Shown here: one piece after another, positions 42,581 through 53,153 of the stretch
How the letters are laid out: each line of letters opens with the position of its first letter
How positions within the stretch are numbered: position 1 is the stretch's first letter
Assembly: GCF_002355855.1 (NCBI RefSeq)
Contig: NZ_AP017655.1
Span: forward strand, 558,001-622,000
Length of the DNA: 64,000 bases
Reading direction: 5' to 3'
Source of the DNA: Sphingobium cloacae
GTDB lineage: Bacteria > Pseudomonadota > Alphaproteobacteria > Sphingomonadales > Sphingomonadaceae
Notes under the pieces: model-generated
Seen by the model: only the letters and a program-made list of their open reading frames with translations
Database searches by the model: none
Told to the model about the DNA's origin: nothing
Program-made: the position numbers and the translations under genes

Positions 42581-43450
42581 TCATTTCCCGTTCAGGGCGG
42601 TTCCGACGGCCAGCATGAAGGGCAAGGGGCTTGCCAGAAAATGCTCCGTCCCGGAGGAAAAGGCCCAGCCGATCGTCCTCTTCAGCCCGAAGCCGGTCAG
42701 TCCGGGGCGCAGGACTCCATCATGATGGTAGCTTTCGGGCATGACGGTGATCCCCAGCTTTGCCGCCACCATCTGCATGACGCGTTCGTCATTGGTGGAG
42801 CGCAAGGCGAAGTGAGGGCGGACACCGCGTTCGGTGAAATGACGGCTGATTTCGGACAGCGCTTCGCAATGGCGGCGGACGATCATGATGTCCTGAGCGA
42901 GTTCCTCGGCGGCGATCTCCCGCTGGTCCGCCAGCGGGTGACTCGCGGGAATCGCGACGGCATAACCTTCGGTCGCGACGGGCTTTTCGGCGAAGCGGTC
43001 GCCGCCTCGTCCGACCAGCGACAAGGCGATGTCGATCCGGCCCTTCGCGAGATGCCCGGTCAGTTCCCTTTCGCTGCCATAGACCAGTTCGAACCGCCAA
43101 TCCCTTTGCGGCGGGGCGGAGGCGAGGGCGGACGCGATCAGCGCGCCCGATATGCTGTTGAGCACGCCGAGGCGCAGGGGTGGCAGATCGGCGGCCTCTC
43201 CCATGGCCTGGAGCGCCAGGTTGAACTCCCGTTCGATACGCCGGGCGTGGGGGAGGAAGCGGGCGCCCGCGTCGGTCAGTTCGACGCGTTGGTTCGAGCG
43301 GATGAAGAGTGGGAAGCCCAGCGTCCGCTCCAGCTTGGCGATGCCGATGGAGAGCGTGGGTTGCGACACATGGCAATGGGCGGCGGCGCGGGAGAAGTTT
43401 CCCTGATCTATCACGGCGAGGAAATAGCGGACGAGATGGCGATCTAACAC
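42581..43450 (-). CDS. LysR-family transcriptional regulator
   Basis: The 289-residue protein has the LysR helix-turn-helix at the very start: DRHLVRYFLAVIDQGNFSRA, HCHVSQPTLSIGIAKLER, then GFPLFIRSNQRVELTDAG. The effector domain follows. The GTG at 43450 matches the usual family start; ATG at 43495 would add a short, non-conserved leader, and neither has a good ribosome site. It is divergent from the leucine-catabolic operon, whose first gene starts 122 bp away, so it most likely regulates that operon, with an acyl-CoA or organic acid as effector. Confidence 0.87.
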   Translation of the reverse strand: MLDRHLVRYFLAVIDQGNFSRAAAHCHVSQPTLSIGIAKLERTLGFPLFIRSNQRVELTDAGARFLPHARRIEREFNLALQAMGEAADLPPLRLGVLNSISGALIASALASAPPQRDWRFELVYGSERELTGHLAKGRIDIALSLVGRGGDRFAEKPVATEGYAVAIPASHPLADQREIAAEELAQDIMIVRRHCEALSEISRHFTERGVRPHFALRSTNDERVMQMVAAKLGITVMPESYHHDGVLRPGLTGFGLKRTIGWAFSSGTEHFLASPLPFMLAVGTALNGK

Positions 43451-43571
43451 GGTTTTGAATCCGGTGGCGCAAGAGGTGAGGTGTATAGATAACATCAATG
43501 CAGTATTTGTTGGAATTTCAATTTTCCTATGAGGCGCGAGGGCGTTACACTTCTGGACAAGGAGAGTTGCC

Positions 43572-44713
43572 ATGACGGATTTCGACTTTGCGCTGGGTGA
43601 GACGGCGGACATGATCCGGGAGAGCGCGGCGCGCTTCGCGGCGGACAGGATCGCGCCGCTGGCGGCGGAGATCGACGCGAAGGACTGGTTTCCGCGCGAC
43701 CTGTGGCCGGAGATGGGGGCGCTGGGGCTGCACGGGATTACCGTCGAGGAGGAATGGGGCGGGCTGGGCCTTGGCTATCTGGAGCATGTGGTCGCGCAGG
43801 AGGAAGTGGCGCGGGCTTCGGCTTCGATCGGGCTTTCCTATGGGGCGCATTCCAATCTTTGCGTCAACCAGCTTCGGCGCTGGGGGAATGAGGCGCAGAA
43901 GGCGAAATATCTGCCGAAGCTGATTTCGGGCGAGCATGTCGGCAGCCTCGCCATGTCGGAAGCGGGCGCGGGGTCGGATGTGGTGTCGATGAAGCTGCGG
44001 GCGGAGAAGCGGGGCGACCGCTATGTGCTGAACGGCACGAAATTCTGGATCACCAACGCGGCGGAGGCCGATACGCTGGTCGTCTATGCCAGGACCGGCG
44101 AGGGATCGAAGGGCATCACCACCTTCATCATCGAGAAGGGGTATAAGGGCTTTTCCATCGGGCAGAAGATCGACAAGATGGGGATGCGCGGCAGTCCCAC
44201 CGGCGAACTGGTGTTCGACGATTGCGAGGTGCCGGAGGCGAATGTCATGGGGCCGCTCAATGGCGGCGTCGGCGTGCTGATGTCGGGCCTCGATTATGAG
44301 CGGACGGTGCTGGCGGGGATTCAGTTGGGCATCATGCAGGCATGCCTCGACACGGTGCTGCCCTATGTGCGGGAGCGCAGGCAGTTCGGCCAGCCCATCG
44401 GCGCGTTCCAGTTGATGCAGGCGAAGGTCGCGGACATGTATGTCGCGCTCAACAGCGCGCGGGCCTATGTCTATGCGGTGGCGCGGGCTTGCGACGCGGG
44501 CCGGACGACGCGCTTCGACGCGGCGGGCGCGATCCTGCTGGCGAGCGAGAATGCGATGAAGGTCGCGCTGGAGGCGGTGCAGGCGCTGGGCGGGGCGGGC
44601 TATACGAAGGACTGGCCGGTCGAACGCTATATGCGCGACGCCAAATTGCTGGACATCGGCGCGGGGACGAATGAAATTCGCCGCATGTTGATCGGCCGGG
44701 AACTGATCGGGGC

Positions 44714-44717
<4 letters not shown>
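43572..44717 (+). CDS. liuA: Isovaleryl-CoA dehydrogenase-like acyl-CoA dehydrogenase
   Basis: The 381-residue FAD flavoprotein oxidises acyl-CoA to enoyl-CoA and passes electrons to ETF. It has [11 protein letters not shown] near 126, [17 protein letters not shown] near 157, the catalytic glutamate E243 in [12 protein letters not shown] (the helix position used by isovaleryl-CoA dehydrogenases rather than the C-terminal position of MCAD), [15 protein letters not shown] and a C-terminal [14 protein letters not shown]. Context with carboxylase subunits makes isovaleryl-CoA the best substrate guess. AAGGAG precedes the ATG; the stop overlaps the next start (ATGA). Confidence 0.88.
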
Positions 44718-46314
<1,597 letters not shown>

Positions 46315-46315
<1 letters not shown>

Positions 46316-48159
46316 TGGCGATGATGCGTTCCCTTCTTGTCGCTAACCGGGGCGAGATCGCCTGCCGGATCATCCGCACGGCGCGGCGTCTGGGTATTGT
46401 GACCGTGGCGGTCTATTCGGACGCCGATGCCGATGCCCTGCATGTGCGGGAGGCGGATGAGGCCGTGCATATCGGGCCTTCCGCGGCGCGGGAATCCTAT
46501 CTGCTGGGGGATCGGATCATTGCCGCCGCTCTGGAGACGGGGGCGGAGGCGATCCATCCGGGCTATGGCTTTTTGTCCGAGAATGCGGCGTTCGCGCAGG
46601 CGGTGATGGATGCCGGGTTGATCTGGGTCGGTCCCGATCCGGCGAGCATCACGGCCATGGGATTGAAGGATGCGGCCAAGGCGCTGATGAGCGAAGCGGG
46701 CGTGCCGGTGACGCCCGGCTATCTGGGCGAGGACCAGAGCGAGGCGCGATTGGCGGCGGAGGCGGACGCCATCGGCTATCCGGTGCTCATCAAGGCGGTC
46801 GCGGGCGGCGGCGGCAAGGGGATGCGGAAGGTCGATGGGCCACAGGACTTTGCCGAGGCGCTGCTTTCGTGCCGGAGGGAGGCGGCGTCCTCTTTCGGCA
46901 ACGATCAGGTGCTGCTGGAGAAATGGGTGACGAACCCGCGCCATATCGAGGTGCAGGTGTTCGGCGACCGGCATGGGAATGTGGTGCATCTGTTCGAGCG
47001 GGATTGCTCGCTCCAGCGGCGGCACCAGAAGGTGATCGAGGAAGCGCCCGCGCCGGGCATGGACGAGGCGACGCGGCAGGCGATCTGCGAGGCGGCGGTG
47101 CGGGCGGCGAAGGCCGTGGACTATGTCGGGGCCGGGACGATCGAGTTCATCGCGGACGGGTCGGAAGGGCTGCGCGCGGACCGCATCTGGTTCATGGAGA
47201 TGAACACGCGGCTTCAGGTCGAGCATCCGGTGACCGAGGCGATCACCGGGCAGGACCTGGTGGAATGGCAGTTGAGGGTGGCTTCGGACGAGCCTTTGCC
47301 GGTGGCGCAGGCGGAATTGGCGATCCATGGCTGGGCGATGGAGGCGCGGCTCTATGCGGAGGACCCGGCGAAGGGCTTCCTGCCGTCGATCGGGGCGTTG
47401 GAGGTGTTCGAACTGGGCGAAGGGTGCCGGGTCGATACGGGCGTGGAGGAGGGCGCGGAGATTTCGCCCTTCTACGATCCGATGATCGCCAAGGTGATCG
47501 CGCATGGGAGCGATCGGGAGAGCGCGCGGCGGCGGTTGGCGGCCTGTCTGGATGACAGCGCGATCTGGCCGCTGCGGACCAATGCGGGCTTTCTGGTGAA
47601 GGCGCTGGAGCATCCGGCGTTCGTCGCGGCGGAGATCGACACGGGACTGATCGGGCGCGAGGGCGAGGCGTTGATGCCGCCGGAGCGGCCTTCCGAGGAA
47701 GCGCTGGCGGATGCGGCGGCGGCTGTGGCTGGCGGCGGCGGATTGAGCGGGTTCCGGCTGAACGCGCCGGTTCGCGGCGAGGCTGTTTTTCTGCTGGATG
47801 GCGAGCCGTTGACGGTTTCCTTCGATCCGCGCGATGCGGGTGAGGGGCAGGAGGCGGTGCTGATCGCGGAGGGCGGGCAGGTCTGGCGTCTGTCGTCCTG
47901 GCGCGTCGATGGCGTGGCGAGCGGGGGCGCTTCGGATGGGCAGGTGCTTTCGCCCATGCCGGGGCGGATCATCTCGGTTGCCGTGGCGCGGGGCGAGCAT
48001 GTCGCCAAGGGGCAGAGGCTGCTGACGCTGGAGGCCATGAAGATGGAGCATGGCCTCGTCGCGCCCTTCGACGGCGTGGTGGCGGAGTTCAACGCGGCGG
48101 AAGGCGCTCAGGTGAGCGAGGGCGCTCTGCTGGTCCGGATCGACAAGGGAGAGGAATGA
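46315..48159 (+). CDS. liuD: Methylcrotonoyl-CoA carboxylase alpha (biotin carboxylase) subunit
   Basis: The 614-residue protein has a biotin carboxylase domain: LLVANRGEIACRIIRTARRL at the start, HPGYGFLSENAAFA near 83, the ATP-grasp glycine loop KAVAGGGGKGMRKV near 160, FMEMNTRLQVEHPVTEAITG near 295. A linker leads to the biotinyl domain, with the modified lysine K576 in TLEAMKMEHG. The ATG at 46315 overlaps the preceding stop by one base. Together with the beta subunit it carboxylates 3-methylcrotonyl-CoA in leucine catabolism. Confidence 0.92.
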
Positions 48160-48611
48160 TGGCGGGGCGTGCCTTCGATCAGTGGCAGGTCGGCGACCGG
48201 GTCGAGCATGAGATTCGGCGCACGGTGACGGAGACGGACAATCTGCTCTTCACCACCATGACGCATAATCCGCAGCCGCTTCATCTGGACGCGGAGGCGG
48301 CGAAGGCGTCGGAGTTCGGGCAGATACTGGTCAACGGCACCTTCACCTTCGCCTTGATGGTCGGGCTGTCGGTGGGCGATACGACGCTGGGGACGCTGAT
48401 CGCCAATCTGGGTTATGACAAGCTGGTGATGCCAAGGCCCGTGTTCATCGGCGACACGCTGCGCGCCGAGACGGAAGTGACCGCGCTCAAGCCCAGCCGG
48501 TCGCGGCCCGGCGCGGGCGTCGTGACCTTCACCCATCGCCTGTTCAACCAGCGGGACGAGTTGGTGTGCGAATGCCTGCGCATGGCGCTGATGCGGGGCG
48601 GCGCGGATTGA
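48156..48611 (+). CDS. MaoC-like dehydratase
   Basis: The 151-residue protein has the hot-dog hydratase pattern: NPQPLHLDAEAAKASEFGQI near residue 38 with the catalytic Asp/His pair, then LVNGTFTFALMVGLSVGDTT and VFIGDTLRAETEVTALKPSR. It would hydrate an enoyl-CoA. In leucine catabolism the step after the carboxylase (3-methylglutaconyl-CoA to HMG-CoA) is normally done by a crotonase; no crotonase gene is here, so this enzyme may substitute. ATGA overlap with the biotin carboxylase gene shows coupling. No HMG-CoA lyase gene follows. Confidence 0.85.
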   Translation: MMAGRAFDQWQVGDRVEHEIRRTVTETDNLLFTTMTHNPQPLHLDAEAAKASEFGQILVNGTFTFALMVGLSVGDTTLGTLIANLGYDKLVMPRPVFIGDTLRAETEVTALKPSRSRPGAGVVTFTHRLFNQRDELVCECLRMALMRGGAD

Positions 48612-48621
48612 CGGCGTTGGA

Positions 48622-50775
48622 TCAATATTTGACGCGGACGCTGGCGAAGAAGGTGCGGCCCGGTTCGGGGTAGCCGTCCGTCAGCCCATAAAAATCGTCG
48701 AACAGGTTACGCCCGCCGATGCCCAGGTCGATATTGTCCGTCAGCCCATAGTCGATCCGCAGGCTGGCGTTCGCGTAAGAGCCTGTCCGGTAATAACGCA
48801 CGGGACTACTGGCGGGGGTGGCGGTGAACAGCGTCCAGCGCTTCGACGCCAGATCGACGCTGGGGACGATATGCAGCCGCTCCACGGGCGACCAGTCGAG
48901 CCAGACGAAGCCCTTGTGCGTCGGCACGCCGGTCAACTCGAACGCGCCCTGCCCGGCATAATGCAGCTTCCGCCTGGTCAGCGTATAGTTGAAGCCCGCG
49001 TCCAGCCCCGGCATCAGCGTCGCGGACAGGGAGATTTCCCCGCCATAATAATGGCCTTTGCCCACATTCTGGCTCTGGCTCATGTAACGCTGGGCGCAGC
49101 CGGGGGTGGGGACGGCGGGCGGCGCGGTCGAGGCCGTGCAGGGATAGGCGAGGATCGGCACCGACGGGATGATCGCCCTGTCGATCCAGCTATGGAAGAG
49201 CGCGCCTTCCAGCCTGAGCGGGCCGCTCAGCCATGTGCCGCCGATTTCCGCGTTGGTCGCGCGTTCCGCTTTCAGGTCGGGGTTGGGAATGGCCTGATTG
49301 AAGCGCTGGCTGAACCGTTCGAAGATGGTGGGGAAGCGCGCCCGCGACGACAGGCTGGCGTGCAGGGCCAGCGCCTCGCTGGCCTGCCAGTCCAGCCGGC
49401 CTTGCAGGTTCCATGTGTCGGCGTCCCGGCGGGGATAGTTGTAGAGCGTGGCGGGCGTGCCCGACGTGCCGAGCGGCGAGCCATATTCCTCCGCCCGCTT
49501 GAGATCGCGCCAGTCGAAGCTTCCGCCCAGCGTGAAGGTGACATCCGGCGTCAGCTTCAGCTCATTTTCCAGCGCGATGGAAAAGACGTTTTCCGTCTGG
49601 GTCTGTTTCGGTTCGGTGCTGGGGACGCCGGCAGCGGAAAAGCTGGTCTGTGCCTCCACATGCTTGTCGTGGCGGTAATGGAAGGCGATGCGCAGCGTGT
49701 CGGCGTCCGACGCCCGGAAATCGAGCTGCGCCGAGCCGCCCCACGCCCTGTCCCAATAGGGGCTGTCGAAGGCATAGCCGCGGGTCTGCTTCGTCAGCGT
49801 GCGGTCGTCAAAGGAACGCAGCGCCGAATCGAACTGATTATAATAGGCGCGCGTCTTGAGCGTCGCGCGGTCGCCCAGCGCCGTCGTAGACAGGAAATAG
49901 ACGCTGTCGATGTCCCATTTCGGCCATGTCCAATAGCGGGGCGTCGATACCGTGTCGCTGACGTGAAGGGGGGCCTCCTTCGCGCCGGCCTGCCGCGTGT
50001 AGCTGATCGCATATTCGTCGGTGTCGTTCGGCGTGAAGCCGACCTTCAGGTTCATGCGCCAGTCGCGGGTGCGGGAAAAGTCGCGCGCGCCGCCGTCCTC
50101 CAATGCAGGAACGGTCGCGCGGAAATCATTGGGCAAGTCCCAATGGTCGGTGAAACTGCGCGCATAGCTGGTCTGCGCATACCAGCGGTCCTGTTTCGTG
50201 CCCACCATGGCGGAGGTCGAATAGCCCGCATAATCGACGTCATTGTCGAGGTTGATCGTGCCGCGCACGTCGATGTCGAGTGTCTTCGCCGGCTTGCGCG
50301 TGACGAGGTTGATCGCGCCGCCCATGGCTCCGGGGCCGTCGAGGACGGAGGCATAGCCCTTGGCCACCTGAACTTCCGCGATGTCGGTCGTCAGGAAGCG
50401 GCCATAGTCGAGGCGGTTGTCGGCGGGCAGGTACACGCGGATGCCGTCGATCGATAGCGGCACCTGAAAGCGGTCGAAGCCGCGCACGAAGACGAGGCGT
50501 TCGTTGCGCGTTCCGCCGCTGTTGCCCGCCGCCACGCCGGGCATCAGATTGACCGCATCGTCCAGCGAGGCGCGGTTGAAGGTGTAGATCGCATTCGATG
50601 ACAATGTGTTGGCGTCGATGCCCGCGCCGCCCGGACGGGGCGCGGTCACGATGATCTGACCCAGGGAGAAGCGCTCCGACGATGGGTCGGTGGCAGGCGC
50701 TCCGTCCGTCTGGGCCTGGGCCACCGGGACCAGGGACATGCCCGCCAGCAAGGCAGCGGCAAACAAGTAACGCAT
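48622..50775 (-). CDS. TonB-dependent outer-membrane receptor
   Basis: The 717-residue protein has a signal peptide (residues 1-22, ending AQAQ), a TonB box-like QIIVTAPRPGG, and a plug domain with NLMPGVAAGNSGGTRNERLV, FVRGFDRFQVPLSIDGIRVY, and GYASVLDGPGAMGGAINLVT. A 22-strand barrel follows, ending GYPEPGRTFFASVRVKY. AGGGGGA a few bases upstream of the ATG at 50775 decides the start; the longer in-frame ATG at 50817 lies inside the operator. Substrate is unknown, but the ModE-like regulator gene and operator upstream suggest an oxyanion such as molybdate, or a metallophore. Confidence 0.9.
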   Translation of the reverse strand: MRYLFAAALLAGMSLVPVAQAQTDGAPATDPSSERFSLGQIIVTAPRPGGAGIDANTLSSNAIYTFNRASLDDAVNLMPGVAAGNSGGTRNERLVFVRGFDRFQVPLSIDGIRVYLPADNRLDYGRFLTTDIAEVQVAKGYASVLDGPGAMGGAINLVTRKPAKTLDIDVRGTINLDNDVDYAGYSTSAMVGTKQDRWYAQTSYARSFTDHWDLPNDFRATVPALEDGGARDFSRTRDWRMNLKVGFTPNDTDEYAISYTRQAGAKEAPLHVSDTVSTPRYWTWPKWDIDSVYFLSTTALGDRATLKTRAYYNQFDSALRSFDDRTLTKQTRGYAFDSPYWDRAWGGSAQLDFRASDADTLRIAFHYRHDKHVEAQTSFSAAGVPSTEPKQTQTENVFSIALENELKLTPDVTFTLGGSFDWRDLKRAEEYGSPLGTSGTPATLYNYPRRDADTWNLQGRLDWQASEALALHASLSSRARFPTIFERFSQRFNQAIPNPDLKAERATNAEIGGTWLSGPLRLEGALFHSWIDRAIIPSVPILAYPCTASTAPPAVPTPGCAQRYMSQSQNVGKGHYYGGEISLSATLMPGLDAGFNYTLTRRKLHYAGQGAFELTGVPTHKGFVWLDWSPVERLHIVPSVDLASKRWTLFTATPASSPVRYYRTGSYANASLRIDYGLTDNIDLGIGGRNLFDDFYGLTDGYPEPGRTFFASVRVKY

Positions 50776-50796
50776 AATCCCCCTTTTTCGATCGTG

Positions 50797-50831
50797 CGAC
50801 TCACTATATTCATTCATATATAGTTATGTCG
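50797..50831. promoter_or_regulatory. Palindromic operator candidate (ModE-box-like)
   Basis: The plus strand reads CGAC, 3 bases, CTATAT, 8 bases, ATATAG, 4 bases, GTCG. Inner arms CTATAT (50804-50809) and ATATAG (50818-50823) are perfect complements, as are the outer CGAC/GTCG. It lies 22-56 bases upstream of the TonB receptor start. ModE boxes in enterobacteria have a TATAT-rich inverted repeat of similar layout, but the exact match is only partial. Confidence 0.6.
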
Positions 50832-50995
50832 CAGCCACGGGGCCATGGCGGCATGATGGGTTTGTTGCGATCCGCCGAGGCGATCAGGCTTTCGGCGTTG
50901 CTTCGGGGCCGGAGAAAACAGGCTTTTGCGGGTGATGCAGGAAAGCTTTCCGGCTGATCGGCTTTGCGATGCCGGGCCGGGTATGCGGGCTTAGA

Positions 50996-51373
50996 TTATG
51001 AAGCGTGCGGAGGAAGGGGCGCATCCCTCAGCAGGCTCCTGAGATGGTCGAAATTCTTGCCTGCCGTGGCTGAAATAGCGGCTTTTTCGACGGTGCGGTA
51101 ATCGGCCAGGATTTTCCGGCCTGCTTCCGTGAGCCGTGCTCCGCGTTCCTTTCCGCCGCCCGCGACGGTCTCGACCAGCCGCTCGCGCCAGCAACGGTTC
51201 ATCGCATCGACCAGAAGCCAGGTCCGGCGATAGCTCATGCCCATGGAGCGGCCCGCGGCGGAAATCGAGCCATGGGCGTCGATGGCTTCCAGCAGATCGG
51301 CCTTTCCCGGACCCATCGCGATTTCGTCGCCGCAGAAAATCTGGATCTTGAGCTTGAGGACGTCGGCGCGCAT
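50996..51373 (-). CDS. ModE-like winged-helix regulator
   Basis: The 125-residue protein has the N-terminal LysR-type winged helix of ModE: LLEAIDAHGSISAAGRSMGM near residue 27, then YRRTWLLVDAMNRCWRERLV and GGGKERGARLTEAGRKILADY. It has no molybdate-binding TOP domains, so it is the one-domain form, as in many alphaproteobacteria. It is upstream of and on the same strand as the TonB receptor, 178 bp apart, with the palindromic operator between them, and divergent from the aldehyde dehydrogenase. It probably represses the receptor; whether it senses molybdate through a partner is unknown. Confidence 0.85.
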   Translation of the reverse strand: MRADVLKLKIQIFCGDEIAMGPGKADLLEAIDAHGSISAAGRSMGMSYRRTWLLVDAMNRCWRERLVETVAGGGKERGARLTEAGRKILADYRTVEKAAISATAGKNFDHLRSLLRDAPLPPHAS

Positions 51374-51536
51374 GGCGTGTCCTTATCATCCTTTCATGGT
51401 TTGCGTTAAGCGCTACATGGGATCTGGCGCGGCTGGCATGATCGTGACATCGTGGAGGGCACCGGCTATCTGCGCGATGACGCCTGTCGCGCTGCGATGG
51501 GAGCGGGCGTATCCCGGCCAGGGAGAAGGGTTTTTC

Positions 51537-52970
51537 GTGTCACGCAATCTCCAATTCTATATCGGGGGCGAGTGGGTCCATCCCGCCGTTCCCCGGACGA
51601 TGGACGTCATCGACCCTTCGACCGAGGAGGCCTTTGCCCGGATTTCCATGGGCAGCGGGGAAGATGTCGATCGGGCGGTCGCGGCGGCGCGGGCGGCCTT
51701 CCCCGCCTTTTCGCGGACATCGCGGGAAGAGCGGATGGCTCTCCTCCGCCGCATCCTGGAAATCTATCGATCGCGTCAGGATGAACTGGGCGAAGTGATG
51801 AGCCGCGAAATGGGCGCGCCGCTCGGCTTCGCGAAGGAAATGCAGGCGGGAACGGGCATCTGGCAACTGGAAGCCGTCATCCGGGCTTTCGAAAGGTTCG
51901 CGTTCGAAAAGCCGCTCGGCGCTTCGCTGATCGTCAAGGAGCCGATCGGCCTGGTCGCGATGATCACGCCATGGAACTGGCCGCTCAACCAGATCATGAA
52001 CAAGGTCGCTCCCGCCATCGCGACGGGATGCACCATGATCCTGAAGCCCAGCGAAGTGGCGCCGCTCAACGCGATCGTCTTTGCGGAGATTCTCCATGAC
52101 GCGGGCGTTCCGGCGGGCGTGTTCAACCTGGTCAACGGCGACGGGCCGGAAGTGGGGACAGCCTTGGCGCGGCATCCCGGTGTCGACATGATCTCCATCA
52201 CCGGCTCCACGCGGGCGGGCGTGTCGGTGGCGAAGAACGCCGCCGACACGGTCAAGCGCGTGGCGCAGGAACTGGGCGGCAAGTCCGCCAACATCATCCT
52301 GCGCGACGCCGATCTGGAAGCGGCGGTGAAGCGGGGCGTGGCGGGATGCTTCGGCAATAGCGGCCAGTCCTGCAATGCCCCGACCCGCATGTTCGTGCCT
52401 GCCGAGCGGCTGGATGAAGCGATCGCCCATGCGAAAGCGGCGGCGGCGGCATATCGCACCGGCCCGGCGTCCGACCCGGATTCCGTCCTGGGTCCGGTCG
52501 TCAGCAAGCCGCAGTTCAACAAGATCCAGAAGCTGATCGAGACGGGCATCGCGGAAGGGGCCGACCTGATCGCGGGCGGCGCCGGGCGGGTCGAGGGCCA
52601 TGAGCGAGGCTATTTCGTCAAGCCCACGATCTTCGCCCATGTGGCCCATGGATCGACCCTGTCCCGCGAGGAGATATTCGGGCCGGTTCTCGCCATATTG
52701 ACATATGAGACCGAACAGGAGGCCATCGATAAGGCCAATGACACGATTTACGGTCTGGCCGCCTATGTGCAGTCGGGCGATCTGGCGCGGGCGCGCGAAG
52801 TCGCCCGGCAGTTGCGCGCGGGCAATGTCTGCATCAACGAATCCGATTGGGACTGCGACGTGCCCTTCGGCGGCTACAAGCAGTCGGGCAACGGCCGGGA
52901 AGCCGGTGAATGGGGCCTGGAGGACTTTCTCGAAGTGAAGGCCATATTGGGATATGAAGGCCAGGGCTGA
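51537..52970 (+). CDS. NAD-dependent aldehyde dehydrogenase
   Basis: The 477-residue protein has LQFYIGGEWVHP at the start, ITPWNWPLNQIMNKVAPAIA near residue 143, TGSTRAGVSVAKNAADTVKR, the general-base E245 in QELGGKSANII, and the nucleophile C279 in NSGQSCNAPTRMF. The C-terminal GGYKQSGNGREAGEWGLEDF is also typical. GTG at 51537 with GGAGAAGGG six bases away decides the start; the much longer open frame upstream is not family-like. Substrate unknown; divergent from the ModE-like gene and convergent with ccoS. Confidence 0.9.
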   Translation: MSRNLQFYIGGEWVHPAVPRTMDVIDPSTEEAFARISMGSGEDVDRAVAAARAAFPAFSRTSREERMALLRRILEIYRSRQDELGEVMSREMGAPLGFAKEMQAGTGIWQLEAVIRAFERFAFEKPLGASLIVKEPIGLVAMITPWNWPLNQIMNKVAPAIATGCTMILKPSEVAPLNAIVFAEILHDAGVPAGVFNLVNGDGPEVGTALARHPGVDMISITGSTRAGVSVAKNAADTVKRVAQELGGKSANIILRDADLEAAVKRGVAGCFGNSGQSCNAPTRMFVPAERLDEAIAHAKAAAAAYRTGPASDPDSVLGPVVSKPQFNKIQKLIETGIAEGADLIAGGAGRVEGHERGYFVKPTIFAHVAHGSTLSREEIFGPVLAILTYETEQEAIDKANDTIYGLAAYVQSGDLARAREVARQLRAGNVCINESDWDCDVPFGGYKQSGNGREAGEWGLEDFLEVKAILGYEGQG

Positions 52971-53000
52971 CGCGCGATCCATGCGTCGGAATCTGGCTCG

Positions 53001-53153
53001 TCAGCCCTGATCGTCCTCATCGTCGATCAGGATGCGCATGCCCGCGCCTTCCGTGTCGTCGAATTGCCCGGACCGCAGCGCCCAGAAAAAAGCGCCAAGT
53101 CCGACCAGCCCCATGAAGAGGGCGATGGGGATGAGGAGCGACAGTCCGGTCAT
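53001..53153 (-). CDS. ccoS: cbb3-type cytochrome oxidase assembly protein CcoS
   Basis: A 50-residue protein, too short for routine ORF calls, was read by hand. It has one N-terminal membrane span (LSLLIPIALFMGLVGLGAFF), then WALRSGQFDDTEGAGMRIL and an acidic end DDEDDQG, the CcoS pattern. CcoS is needed for heme and copper insertion into cbb3 oxidase. Its ATG overlaps the ccoI stop by 4 bp, in the canonical ccoGHIS order. Confidence 0.88.
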   Translation of the reverse strand: MTGLSLLIPIALFMGLVGLGAFFWALRSGQFDDTEGAGMRILIDDEDDQG

